From NCBI RefSeq assembly GCF_003226895.2, contig NZ_PNJG02000001.1:992001-1056000 (forward strand): a DNA stretch of 64,000 nt, written 5' to 3'. The notes under the pieces are model-generated. The model was not told the origin of the DNA. It ran no database searches and saw nothing but the letters and a program-made list of their open reading frames with translations. The DNA comes from Kocuria tytonis. GTDB lineage: Bacteria; Actinomycetota; Actinomycetes; Actinomycetales; Micrococcaceae. This document shows, in pieces, positions 8,126-16,244 of the stretch. A program made the position numbers and the translations under genes. Every line of letters begins with the position of its first letter. Position 1 is the stretch's first letter.

Positions 8126-9202
8126 ATGCACAACCTCGAATTCTGGCTCGACAAACCCTTCCGCGTGCTCCTGGTGCTGATCGGGGCCGTGGTGGTCTCC
8201 GCCGCGGTGCGGCTGCTGATCCGCAAGATCACGCGCGGCATCGCCCGCGGCACGCAGTCCCGGATCGTCAAGCGCTTCGACCACGGCCAGTCCCGCTGGG
8301 TGCAGGACGCCGGGGTGGCCTCGGAGCGGCAGGCGCTGCGGGCGCGCACCATCGGCGCGGTGCTGGCCTCGGTGGCCACGATCATCGTGTGGGCCATCGC
8401 GATCCTCATGATCATCTCGGAGCTGGGCTTCAACATCGCCCCGGTGATCGCCTCGGCCGGGATCGCGGGCGTGGCGCTGTCCTTCGGTGCGCAGTCGCTC
8501 GTGAAGGACTACCTCTCCGGCATCTTCATGGTCGCGGAGGACCAGCTGGGGATCGGCGACTCCGTGGACCTCGGCGAGGCCATCGGCACGGTGGAGAACG
8601 TGGGCCTGCGGGTCACCCAGGTGCGTGACGTCAAGGGCACCCTGTGGCACGTGCGCAACGGCGAGATCCTGCGCGTGGGCAACCAGTCCCAGGGCTGGGC
8701 CCGCTGCGTGCTGGACATCCCCGTGCCCTACGACACCAACATCGACCTCGTGGCGGACATGATCGAGCACGAGGCGCTGCTCGTGCGCGACGACCCGGAC
8801 GTGGGACCCAGCATCGTGGCGGACCCCGAGGTGTGGGGCGTGGAGAACGTCACGGGTGAGAGCATCACCATCCGGCTGGCCGTGAAGACGGCGCCGCTCG
8901 AGCAGTGGGACGTGGCCCGGGTGATGCGCGTGCGGATCAAGAAGATGCTGGACCGGGACGGGCTGCGGATCCCGCTGACCCACCAGGTCACGGTGCGCAC
9001 CGGTTCCGAGCCTGAGACCTTCGCGGACGCCCCCACGACCTCCTTCCCCATGCCGCGCGTGCCCACCACGGGTCAGGTGCGCACCACTCCCCTGCACCCC
9101 CACGTCTCCGCGGGGGACAGCCACACCCCGGACGGCCGCACGCCCAGCCGGGACGAGACGGGTGAGGGCACCAGCTCCTCCGAGCGCCGCGGGGACGGCT
9201 GA
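8126..9202 (+). CDS. small-conductance mechanosensitive channel, MscS family
   Basis: Osmotic safety valve of the cytoplasmic membrane. 358 aa. TM1 about 10-30, TM2 about 70-95, then the pore helix TM3 rich in Gly/Ala (VIASAGIAGVALSFGAQSLV, about 108-127) and the beta domain beginning DYLSGIFMVAEDQLGIGD, which is diagnostic of MscS. The C-terminal 70 residues after about 290 are low-complexity and polar. ATG 8126 is set by the -10 spacing. Follows corA on the same strand with 148 nt between. Confidence 0.93.
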   Translation: MHNLEFWLDKPFRVLLVLIGAVVVSAAVRLLIRKITRGIARGTQSRIVKRFDHGQSRWVQDAGVASERQALRARTIGAVLASVATIIVWAIAILMIISELGFNIAPVIASAGIAGVALSFGAQSLVKDYLSGIFMVAEDQLGIGDSVDLGEAIGTVENVGLRVTQVRDVKGTLWHVRNGEILRVGNQSQGWARCVLDIPVPYDTNIDLVADMIEHEALLVRDDPDVGPSIVADPEVWGVENVTGESITIRLAVKTAPLEQWDVARVMRVRIKKMLDRDGLRIPLTHQVTVRTGSEPETFADAPTTSFPMPRVPTTGQVRTTPLHPHVSAGDSHTPDGRTPSRDETGEGTSSSERRGDG

Positions 9203-9306
9203 GCCCCGGCCGCGCCTACGTGCCACCCCGCGGCAGGACCCCCTGGCGAGGCCGCACGGGGACTTTCCCACTCCGGGTCACGTGGTCCCCGAAGGCGTCC
9301 TGCGGG

Positions 9307-10308
9307 TCAGCGCCGCTTCTTCGAGCGGCTGTTCTTCACCTTGCGCCCGGGCTTGCGGCGTAGCCCCGGTTTGGTGCTCGCCCCGGCCTTGGCCCAGCCG
9401 CCGGACTGCGCCCTGCTGCTGCGCTTGGCGGGTACCTTCCCGCTCGTCGTCCCTGCCTCCGCCGGGGCCGTTGCACCCTCGGACTCCTCGGGGGCGGCCT
9501 GACGGTTTGTCGTCTGCGCCGCGTCCCGCGCGCCGGTCGCGGTGGAACGGGCTCCGCCGTGGGCCGCCCCTTCCCCGGACGACGCCGCTCGCTGCGGCTG
9601 CGTGCCCTCGTCCCGGCCGCTGGACTCCCTGCGGCCGCGGACGATGCCCACGAAGCGCTGCACCGCGTCCTCGGTGTCCTCGGCCACGGACTTGGGCCAC
9701 ACCAGCACCACGGGAACGGTGGGGGCGTCCGTGAGTTCGCGGGTGGTGACGTCCTTGCGGGCATGCAGCCGGGCAACCAACATCGGCAGCACCACGGGCC
9801 CCGCACCGGCGGCCGCGAGTTCCACGGCCATGGCGGCATCGTCGATGGCCGCGTGGGGCTGGGGCGTGGACTCCTCGTGGAGCTGTGCGGTGGTGAGGGT
9901 GTCCAGGACGCCGAGGACGTCGTCGGTGCCCAGCACCGCGACCTGCCGCTCCTCGTAGAGGCCCACGGCGTGGTGGGTGGTGCGCAGCTCGTCCAGGGAG
10001 GGGTCCCCCGGCGCCCAGCCCAGCCGGACGAAGCACGCGGTGACGGCGCCGTGGTCCAGCGCCGCGCGCCACCCTGCCGCCGGGAGGAGAGCATCGTGGA
10101 GCACCGGCCGCATCCGGCGCCCACGCCACCTGCCGAACCACTTCCCGGGCATGACGCCGGGGACGTACCCGATGGTGAAAGGGGCCTCGCCCGCGTCCTG
10201 CCCCGTGGCCCGGTCCGCGGCCGCGGCCGCGCCCGCCTCGCCGGGTTGACCGGCCGAACCCTCGTGGCCGGGGTGGGACGGGGCTGAACTGGGATCCGCT
10301 GGGCTCAT
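9307..10308 (-). CDS. LysR-type effector-binding domain protein without HTH, basic tail
   Basis: 333 aa. Residues about 43-200 (starting FTIGYVPGVMPGKWFGRW) look like the effector/substrate-binding domain of LysR regulators, but there is no helix-turn-helix: the preceding 42 residues are Ala/Gly/Ser-rich. The last 100 residues are low-complexity and end in a very basic tail (GLRRKPGRKVKNSRSKKRR). Related stand-alone LysR effector-domain proteins are annotated in Micrococcaceae as I recall; their role is unknown. The basic tail could bind nucleic acid. ATG 10308 lies 6 nt after TAGGGT. Convergent with mscS. Confidence 0.75.
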   Translation of the reverse strand: MSPADPSSAPSHPGHEGSAGQPGEAGAAAAADRATGQDAGEAPFTIGYVPGVMPGKWFGRWRGRRMRPVLHDALLPAAGWRAALDHGAVTACFVRLGWAPGDPSLDELRTTHHAVGLYEERQVAVLGTDDVLGVLDTLTTAQLHEESTPQPHAAIDDAAMAVELAAAGAGPVVLPMLVARLHARKDVTTRELTDAPTVPVVLVWPKSVAEDTEDAVQRFVGIVRGRRESSGRDEGTQPQRAASSGEGAAHGGARSTATGARDAAQTTNRQAAPEESEGATAPAEAGTTSGKVPAKRSSRAQSGGWAKAGASTKPGLRRKPGRKVKNSRSKKRR

Positions 10309-10314
10309 GCCCCC

Positions 10315-10320
10315 ACCCTA
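10315..10320 (-). promoter_or_regulatory. -10 of LysR-effector-domain gene (TAGGGT)
   Basis: TAGGGT, 6 nt (GGGGGC), ATG 10308; leaderless geometry. Confidence 0.5.
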
Positions 10321-10420
10321 GATGCCGCGCGGAACGGCGGACGCCACGGGTGGGCCCTCAGCCGTGCGGCCGCTGATGTGCGAAAATCGGGCGGGAGGAC
10401 TACAGTGGCTCCTGTTGTTC

Positions 10421-10493
10421 GGGGCTTTAGCTCAGTTGGTAGAGCGTTTCGTTCGCAATGAAAAGGTCAGGGGTTCGATTCCCCTAAGCTCCA
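10421..10493 (+). tRNA. tRNA-Ala (anticodon CGC)
   Basis: Full cloverleaf of 73 nt: acceptor GGGGCTT (10421-10427) pairs with AAGCTCC (10486-10492); D stem GCTC/GAGC; anticodon stem TTTCG/TGAAA around the loop TTCGCAA with anticodon CGC at 10454-10456 (reads GCG); T arm AGGGG-TTCGATT-CCCCT. Discriminator A at 10493; the CCA end is not encoded. A strong terminator follows directly. Confidence 0.97.
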
Positions 10494-10502
10494 CCCGAAG
10501 AG

Positions 10503-10539
10503 AAATCCCGCGTCCTGTCGCCAGGACGCGGGATTTTTT
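10503..10539 (+). terminator. rho-independent terminator of tRNA-Ala
   Basis: Perfect 15-bp stem (10503-10517 with 10522-10536), 4-nt loop TCGC, and a run of six T (10534-10539) overlapping the 3' arm. The best classical terminator in the window; it also separates the tRNA from the convergent sugar-porter gene. Confidence 0.95.
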
Positions 10540-10545
10540 CGTCCC

Positions 10546-12033
10546 TCACCGGTCGGACGCGCCGGCAGTGCCGCCCGCCGGCACCGCCGGGATCCGTCCC
10601 GTCAGCTGCGCCTCGATCTCCTCCAGGGACTTGCCCTTCGTCTCGGGCAGCAGCCGCCACGCGAACATGAGCGCCAGGAACGTCATGAGCGCGAAGAAGA
10701 AGAAGTTCGGGGCGGCACCGAACCGCGCCAGGAAGATGGGGAAGACCAGGGCGACGGTGAGGTTGAAGAGCCAGTTCAGCGTCGTCGTCATGCCCATGGC
10801 CCCGGAGCGGATGCGCTGCGGGAAGAGCTCGGGGAGCATGACCCACTGCACCGGCCCCCAGGACAGGGAGAACGAGGCGATGTAGATGGCGATGCCCGCG
10901 AGAGTCACCGTCATGGCCAGCGGGCCCTGCCTGGTGGTCAGCCCGAGCACCGTCATGGTCCCCAGGAACAGCATCCCGAAGCACATCCCGGACGCGCCGA
11001 TGACGAGCAGCTTCTTGCGCCCGATCCTGTCGATGAGCTTGATGGCCGGCAGCGTCATGAGCATGTTGAGCAGACCGATCGCGGCGTTGGCCAGCAGGGA
11101 CTGCTGCGGGTTGAACCCGATGTTGGCCAGCAGTGTGGGGCAGTAGTAGATGATCGTGTTGATGCCGCCGAAGTTCTGGAAGAACACCAGCAGCACGCCG
11201 ATGACCAGCAGGATCCGCAGCCGGGAGCCCAGCAGGTCCTTGAGCGCGATCGGGTCCTCGTCCGCCTCCTCGGCGGCCACGCTCGCCCGGATCTCGTTGA
11301 GCTCGCGCTCCGCCTCCGTGTGGTTGCCGCGCAGCCGGAGAAGCGTGGTGTACGCGGGCTTCTCACCGCGGTGCGCGGCCACGAGCCAGCGGGGGCTCTC
11401 CGGCTGGGTCATGATCCCGATCATCAGGATGATGGCGGGAACCGCCCCCAGACCGATCATCCAGCGCCACAGTCCCGCGCCCTGGAACGCGAGATCCACC
11501 ACGTAGGCCAGGAAGATGCCCGTGGTCACCATCAGCTGCATCAGGGAGGACAGGCCGCCGCGGATGTTCTTGGGCGCCAGCTCACTGAGGTACATGGGCA
11601 CGATCACGGACACGATGCCCACGCCCACGCCGATCACGAACCGGAACAGGATCAGCATGAACGAGCTCACGGCGAGCGCGGCCCCGGCGGTGCCGATCAC
11701 GAAGACGACGCCGCCCGCGAAGATCAGCTTCTTGCGCCCGAGCCTGTCCGCGAGCCGCCCGGAGCCGAGCGCACCCACCATGGCCCCGAGCAGCAGCCCG
11801 CTGACCACCATGCCCTCGATGAGCGGAGTGGGGATGATGTGCTCCGGGATGAACAGCAGCGCGCCGCCGATCACGCCGGTGTCGTAGCCCCAGAGGATGC
11901 CGCCCAGGGCTCCGAAGAACCAGATGGCGATGTTGCGCTTGTGCTTGGTCCCGGGTTCCTCCGGGCCGGGTGAGCCGGCGGTCGGCGCCGCCGCGGCAGC
12001 CGCCCGCCCCGCGGGTTCCGTGCGATCTGACAT
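10546..12033 (-). CDS. sugar porter family MFS transporter
   Basis: Twelve-TM proton-coupled sugar symporter of the XylE/AraE/GalP group; sugar not predictable. 495 aa. Family signatures: GYDTGVIGGAL in TM1, GRLADRLGRKKLI in loop 2-3, PMYLSELAPKNIRGGLSSL near TM4-5, PESPRWL before the central loop, and PETKGKSLEEIE after TM12. ATG 12033 is chosen over an in-frame GTG at 12129 because GGAAAGAG precedes it and the family begins near here. The first 33 residues are Ala/Pro-rich and cytoplasmic. Divergent from arsR, which has no obvious link to sugar. Confidence 0.9.
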   Translation of the reverse strand: MSDRTEPAGRAAAAAAPTAGSPGPEEPGTKHKRNIAIWFFGALGGILWGYDTGVIGGALLFIPEHIIPTPLIEGMVVSGLLLGAMVGALGSGRLADRLGRKKLIFAGGVVFVIGTAGAALAVSSFMLILFRFVIGVGVGIVSVIVPMYLSELAPKNIRGGLSSLMQLMVTTGIFLAYVVDLAFQGAGLWRWMIGLGAVPAIILMIGIMTQPESPRWLVAAHRGEKPAYTTLLRLRGNHTEAERELNEIRASVAAEEADEDPIALKDLLGSRLRILLVIGVLLVFFQNFGGINTIIYYCPTLLANIGFNPQQSLLANAAIGLLNMLMTLPAIKLIDRIGRKKLLVIGASGMCFGMLFLGTMTVLGLTTRQGPLAMTVTLAGIAIYIASFSLSWGPVQWVMLPELFPQRIRSGAMGMTTTLNWLFNLTVALVFPIFLARFGAAPNFFFFALMTFLALMFAWRLLPETKGKSLEEIEAQLTGRIPAVPAGGTAGASDR

Positions 12034-12228
12034 GTGCGCTCTTTCCACTCGGGGACGGCACACGACACTTCCACGTTCCCGTCCGCACCGGGGTGCGCGG
12101 GGGGCGGTGCCGACGGGCCGCACGACCAACAGGAGCCCCAGAGTTCCACCGCCGGTGATGTCGTGTCAATCACACGGCGCGGTTCGAAAGCGCGGGTGTG
12201 GCTCACCGCGTGCGTGATCCATGACTTG

Positions 12229-12252
12229 GCGATATCATCGCTGCATGGCGAT
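12229..12252 (+). promoter_or_regulatory. putative ArsR operator with inverted half-sites
   Basis: GCGAT-ATC-ATCGC-TGCATG-GCGAT: three alternating half-sites forming two overlapping inverted repeats that cover the -10 box and start codon of arsR. Position suits autorepression by the ArsR-family product. Confidence 0.5.
12233..12238 (+). promoter_or_regulatory. -10 of arsR (TATCAT)
   Basis: TATCAT, 6 nt, ATG 12245; leaderless geometry, embedded in the putative operator. Confidence 0.55.
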
Positions 12253-12655
12253 TAGTCCTACCGAACTCCCCGCACTGGATGCGCGCGCCACCGCCGCGTA
12301 CTCCCACCTCTTCCAGGCCCTGGGTGAGCCCACCCGCCTGGCCGTCCTGCAGCACCTGGCCTCCGGGGAGCACCGGGTCCGGGACCTCGTGGCGCACACG
12401 GGCCTCGCGCAGTCCACCGTGAGCAAGCACCTCAGCTTCCTCGCGCAGTGCCACCTGGTGAGCGCCCGCCCCGAGGGCCGCGCCACGTGGTACTCCCTGA
12501 CGCGCCCGCAGGATCTCGGGGCCGTGATCTCCGCCGCCGAGCAGCTGCTGCGCGCCACGGGCACCCACGCCGCACTGTGCACCCACCTGCACCACCCGCC
12601 CGGACCCACCGCAGCGGACCCGGCCGGTACGACGCCGCCGCAGGAGTCCCGCTGA
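12245..12655 (+). CDS. ArsR/SmtB family metal-responsive repressor
   Basis: 136 aa winged-helix repressor. HTH core at about residues 18-85: LFQALGEPTRLAVLQHLASG, recognition helix LAQSTVSKHLSFLAQCHLV, wing EGRATWYSL. Candidate metal ligands are Cys in LAQCHLV and the C-terminal cluster ALCTHLHH; the arrangement is not the classical ELCVCDL of arsenic/cadmium sensors, but loosely recalls CmtR. Its stop overlaps the start of the CDF exporter by 1 nt (TGATG), so it most likely controls metal (Zn/Co/Cd) export rather than arsenic. The metal is inferred from the neighbour. Confidence 0.9.
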   Translation: MAISPTELPALDARATAAYSHLFQALGEPTRLAVLQHLASGEHRVRDLVAHTGLAQSTVSKHLSFLAQCHLVSARPEGRATWYSLTRPQDLGAVISAAEQLLRATGTHAALCTHLHHPPGPTAADPAGTTPPQESR

Positions 12656-13578
12656 TGGGCGCCGGTCACGACCATGGGGCCGGGGCGGGCGACCACCGCG
12701 GGCGGCTGTGGATCGCGTTCGGGCTGACCGCGGGCATGGTGGTGGCCCAGGCCGTGGGCTCCCTGCTCACGGGCAGCCTGGCCCTGCTGACGGACACGGT
12801 GCACGCGCTGACGGACGCCCTGGGGCTGCTCGTGGCCCTGGTGGCGGCGCATCTGACACGGCGGCCCGCCAGCTCCAAGCGCACGTGGGGTTTCCGCCGC
12901 GGGGAGGTGATCGCGGCGCTGGCGCAGGCCACGCTGCTGCTGGGTGTCGGGGTGTTCGCCGTGGTGGAGGGCATCCGCAGGCTCCTGGAGCCGCGCGCCG
13001 TCCCACCCACGGAGCTGCTCGTGTTCGGGGTGATCGGCCTGGCGTGCAACGTTGTCGCGATCCTGGTGCTGGCTTCCGGGCGCGGCGCCAACTTCAACAT
13101 GCGCGCGGCCTTCCTGGAGGTGGCCAACGACGCCCTGGGCTCGCTCGGGGTCATCGTGGCCGCGGTGGTCATCGCCACCACCGGGTTCCAGCGGGCGGAC
13201 ACGGTGGCCGCCCTGTTCATCGCCGCGCTCATCCTGCCCCGTGCGGTCACGATCATGCGTGAGACCGCGGCCGTGCTCATGGAGTTCACCCCGCCGGGGC
13301 TGGACCTGGACCTGTTCCGGGAGCACATCCTGGGACTGCGGCACGTGGTGGACGTGCACGACGTCCACGCCTCCACCGTGGCCACCGGCCTGCCCACCAT
13401 CAGCGCGCACGTGGTGGTGGAGGACGAGTGCTTCCGTGACGGTCACGCCGCGGGCCTGCTGCGGGACGTGAAGACGTGCGTGGCGGAGCACTTCGACGTG
13501 TCCGTGCACCACTCCACGTTCCAGATCGAGACCGTGGACATCCGGGACTCCGAGGCCCACGAGATCCTGCACGCCTGA
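12655..13578 (+). CDS. cation diffusion facilitator, CzcD-like metal exporter
   Basis: Inner-membrane divalent cation/proton antiporter. 307 aa. Starts with a His-containing leader (GAGHDHGAGAGDH), then six TM helices; the metal site in TM2 reads DTVHALTDALGLL and in TM5 FLEVANDALGSL, matching the HxxxD pattern. A cytoplasmic C-terminal domain follows (about 205-300). ATG 12655 is preceded by AGGAG (12642-12646) inside arsR, so translation is coupled to the repressor. Confidence 0.93.
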   Translation: MGAGHDHGAGAGDHRGRLWIAFGLTAGMVVAQAVGSLLTGSLALLTDTVHALTDALGLLVALVAAHLTRRPASSKRTWGFRRGEVIAALAQATLLLGVGVFAVVEGIRRLLEPRAVPPTELLVFGVIGLACNVVAILVLASGRGANFNMRAAFLEVANDALGSLGVIVAAVVIATTGFQRADTVAALFIAALILPRAVTIMRETAAVLMEFTPPGLDLDLFREHILGLRHVVDVHDVHASTVATGLPTISAHVVVEDECFRDGHAAGLLRDVKTCVAEHFDVSVHHSTFQIETVDIRDSEAHEILHA

Positions 13579-13694
13579 GCGACCGCTCCACCGCCCCCGC
13601 CCGGGGCCCGCGCGTCCGACCCCCGTCCGCCGGGGCACGGCCGAGCGGTGGGGGCGCACTTCGTCACCGACCGCCGGGGACGCCTCGCGCGGAC

Positions 13695-14878
13695 TCAGCC
13701 CCGCGCGAGGCGCTCCCACGCGATCCCCGCGAGGGCTGCCGCCTGGTCCCCCAGCAGCGCGTCGTCGAACAGGACCGTGGGCGAGTGGTTCGCACCGGAG
13801 GTGGCGGGATCCACGCCCTCGGGACCGCACGCGAAGAAGAAGAAGCACCCGGGGACCTTGTCGAGCACGAAGGAGAAGTCCTCCGAGCCCATGGGGGGAT
13901 TCGGCATCAGCGCCACCCTCTCCCCGCCGAACATCGCGGTGAGGGTTTCCCCCGCGAGGGCGGCCTCGGCGGCGTCGTTGACCGTGACCGGGTACAGCAC
14001 GTTCCACTGCACCTCGGCGCGGACGCCGTGGGCCGCCGCGACGCCCTCCGCGAGCTCACGCGCGGCCCGGGGGAACAGCTCCGCGTTCTCGCGGGACAGG
14101 ATGCGGACGCTGGCACCGAGGCGCGCGGCACCCGGGATCACGTTGCCGGCCTCGCCCGCGGACAGGGTGGTGACGGACGCGACCACGGGGTCGAAGACGT
14201 TGAACCGCCGCGTGACCATGCTCTGCAGCGCGGTGCCGAACTCGAGCAGCGCGGGCACCGGGTCCTGGGCGGTGTGCGGCTGGGACCCGTGCCCTCCCCG
14301 GCCGTGGAACGTGACCGTGAGGCTGCTCGCGCCGGCCATCGCGGCCCCCGGGCGGTACGCGAACCGGCCACCCGGCCACGGGGCCACGTGCAACCCGTAG
14401 GCGGCCACAGGGCGCTGCCCGGCCACGTCCAGCAGTCCCTCCGCGAGCATGGGCGCGGCTCCTCCGGGGCCCTCCTCCCCCGGCTGGAACATGAAGACCA
14501 CGGTGCCCGGAAGCTCCGCACGCCGGGCGCTCAGCAGCCGGGCCGCTCCCACGAGACCCGCCGTGTGCAGGTCGTGACCGCACGCGTGCATCGCACCGTT
14601 GGTCGAGGCGTAGTCCAGACCGGTCTGCTCCACCACGGGCAGCCCGTCCATGTCCCCGCGCAGCAGCACGGTGGGCCCGGGCGGCCGCCGCGCAGCACGC
14701 CCACCACGGAACTCAGGGACTGCCCCAGGGTGATCTCCAGCCCGCACCCCCGCAGGGCCTCCAGCACCTTCCGCTGCGTCCACGACAGCTCGTTGCCGAG
14801 CTCCGGGTTGGAGTGCAGGGTTCGACGCAGTGCCACCAGCTCGGCCTGCAGGGCGAGGGCGTCAGCGGTGAAGTTCAT
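13695..14878 (-). pseudogene. M20D amidohydrolase paralogue with a 1-nt frameshift
   Basis: N-acyl-amino-acid/hippurate-type metallo-amidohydrolase by homology to the next gene upstream. ATG 14878 follows GAGGAGA and the protein starts like the neighbour (LVALRRTLHSNPELG), but after RGGRPGP (about residue 68) the frame breaks; the rest (TVLLRGDMDGLPVVEQTG, HACGHDLH, GEEGPGG to the stop) continues in the -1 frame. The intact paralogue has GGGG at 16014-16017 where this copy has GGG at 14679-14681, and the reading lengths are 1,185 and 1,184 nt, i.e. exactly one base missing. Metal-binding residues are intact downstream. Either a recent inactivation or a sequencing error in a G run. Confidence 0.85.
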
Positions 14879-14908
14879 GCAGGTTCTCCTCGGTAGTGGC
14901 CTGTGGCG

Positions 14909-14999
14909 TCACCGCGCGGGGTCGGTCTCCGGCGTGCTCCGGGAGCCGGACCGCCGAGGCCGACAACGCGCCGCGGTGGGCTTCACTGTCTCACCTTTC
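14909..14999 (-). pseudogene. duplicated 3' tail of the DUF3253 gene
   Basis: About 30 codons beginning KGETV and ending at a TGA, equivalent in frame, length and stop position to the last 30 codons of the DUF3253 gene (which ends at 16245). A 16-nt stretch is identical (14984-14999 and 16323-16338), and shorter shared blocks continue to the start of the amidohydrolase. It marks one edge of a tandem duplication of about 1.3 kb. Confidence 0.7.
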
Positions 15000-15029
15000 C
15001 GCCGTGAACGTGACCCACGCCACGCCCGC

Positions 15030-16214
15030 TCATCCTCGTGCCAGGCGCTCCCACGCCACCCCGGCGAGCGCCGCGGCCTGGGCCCCCAGCACGGAGTCGT
15101 CGAAGCGCACCGTGGGTGAGTGGTTCCACCCGGCGGAAGCGAGGTCGACCTCGGGCGGGGTGCAGTGCAGGAAGAAGTAGCACCCGGGCACCTCTTGCAG
15201 GACGAAAGAGAAGTCCTCGGAGCCCATGCGGGGGTCACGGTTCTGGGAGACGCGCTGCGCGCCGAACATGCGGGTGAGGGTCTCGCTCACGAGGGCGGTC
15301 TCGGCGGCGTCGTTGACGGTGGGCGGGTACAGCTCGGACCACTCGACGTCCGCCCGCAGCCCGTGCGAGGCGGCGATGCCCTGGGCCAGCTCCCGGACCA
15401 GGCGCGGGAACCGGTCGGTGGTCTCCCGGGACAGGGTGCGCACGTCCCCGGAGATCGTGGCGCTGTCCGGGATCACGTTGTTCGCCGCACCCGCCGAGAG
15501 TCCGGTCATGGTGGCCACCACGGGGTCGAACACGCTGAAGCGGCGGGTGACCATGCTCTGCAGCGCGGTGCCGAACTCGCACACCGCGGGCACCGGGTCC
15601 AGTGCGGTGTGCGGCTGCGAACCGTGCCCGCCGCGCCCGTGGAAGGTCACCGCCAAGTTGTTCGCGCCGGCCATCGCCGTGCCGGGGCGGTAGCTGAACT
15701 CCCCGCGCGGGCCGGGGTTCACGTGCAGGCCGTACGCGGCCACGGGTCGCTCGCCGGTGATGTCCAGGACGCCCTCCCGGATCATGGGCTCGGCGCCACC
15801 GGGGCCCTCCTCCCCGGGCTGGAACATGAAGGTGACGGTGCCGGGCAGCTCCGCCCGCCGTGCGCTCAGCAGCCTGGCCGCTCCCACGAGCGCGGCGGTG
15901 TGCAGGTCGTGGCCGCACGCGTGCATGTTCCCGTTGGTCGAGGCGTAGTCCAGACCGGTCTGCTCCACGACCGGAAGCCCGTCCATGTCACCGCGCAGCA
16001 GCACGGTGGGCCCGGGGCGGCCGCCGCGCAGGACGGCGACCACCGAGGTCAGGGACTCACCGGTGGTGACCTCCAGACCGCACCCCTCCAGCGCGCGCAG
16101 CACCTGCTGCTGGGTCCAGGGCAGGTGGGTCCCCACCTCGGGGTTGGTGTGCAGGGTGCGGCGCAGGGCCACCAGGTCGTCCTGCAGCGGGCGGGCGTCC
16201 TCCAGGAAGGTCAC
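15030..16214 (-). CDS. M20D family amidohydrolase (hippurate/IAA-amino acid hydrolase-like)
   Basis: 394 aa cytosolic di-metal hydrolase that removes acyl groups from amino acids; true substrate unknown. Key parts: RRTLHTNPEVG near 20 (substrate His), GDMDGLPV near 77, metal ligands in NMHACGHDLHTAALVG near 105, FMFQPGEEGPGGAEPM near 135, and the dimerisation insert HGRGGHGSQPH near 190. GTG 16214 follows GAGGAG. It is 30 nt downstream of the DUF3253 gene in the glycan cluster's direction of transcription. It is the intact partner of the frameshifted copy at 13695-14878. Confidence 0.9.
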   Translation of the reverse strand: MTFLEDARPLQDDLVALRRTLHTNPEVGTHLPWTQQQVLRALEGCGLEVTTGESLTSVVAVLRGGRPGPTVLLRGDMDGLPVVEQTGLDYASTNGNMHACGHDLHTAALVGAARLLSARRAELPGTVTFMFQPGEEGPGGAEPMIREGVLDITGERPVAAYGLHVNPGPRGEFSYRPGTAMAGANNLAVTFHGRGGHGSQPHTALDPVPAVCEFGTALQSMVTRRFSVFDPVVATMTGLSAGAANNVIPDSATISGDVRTLSRETTDRFPRLVRELAQGIAASHGLRADVEWSELYPPTVNDAAETALVSETLTRMFGAQRVSQNRDPRMGSEDFSFVLQEVPGCYFFLHCTPPEVDLASAGWNHSPTVRFDDSVLGAQAAALAGVAWERLARG

Positions 16215-16244
16215 GACGGGACTCCTCGGTCTCGACGGACGGCG

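Noticed and set aside
9249-9286. Hairpin between mscS and the LysR-like gene as terminator
   Set aside because: Only a 7-bp stem with a loop of about 20 nt and no T run; too weak to call.
10503-10539. Same hairpin as terminator for the leftward sugar porter
   Set aside because: The stem is usable from both sides, but the T run exists only on the tRNA strand; the leftward tail is not U-rich.
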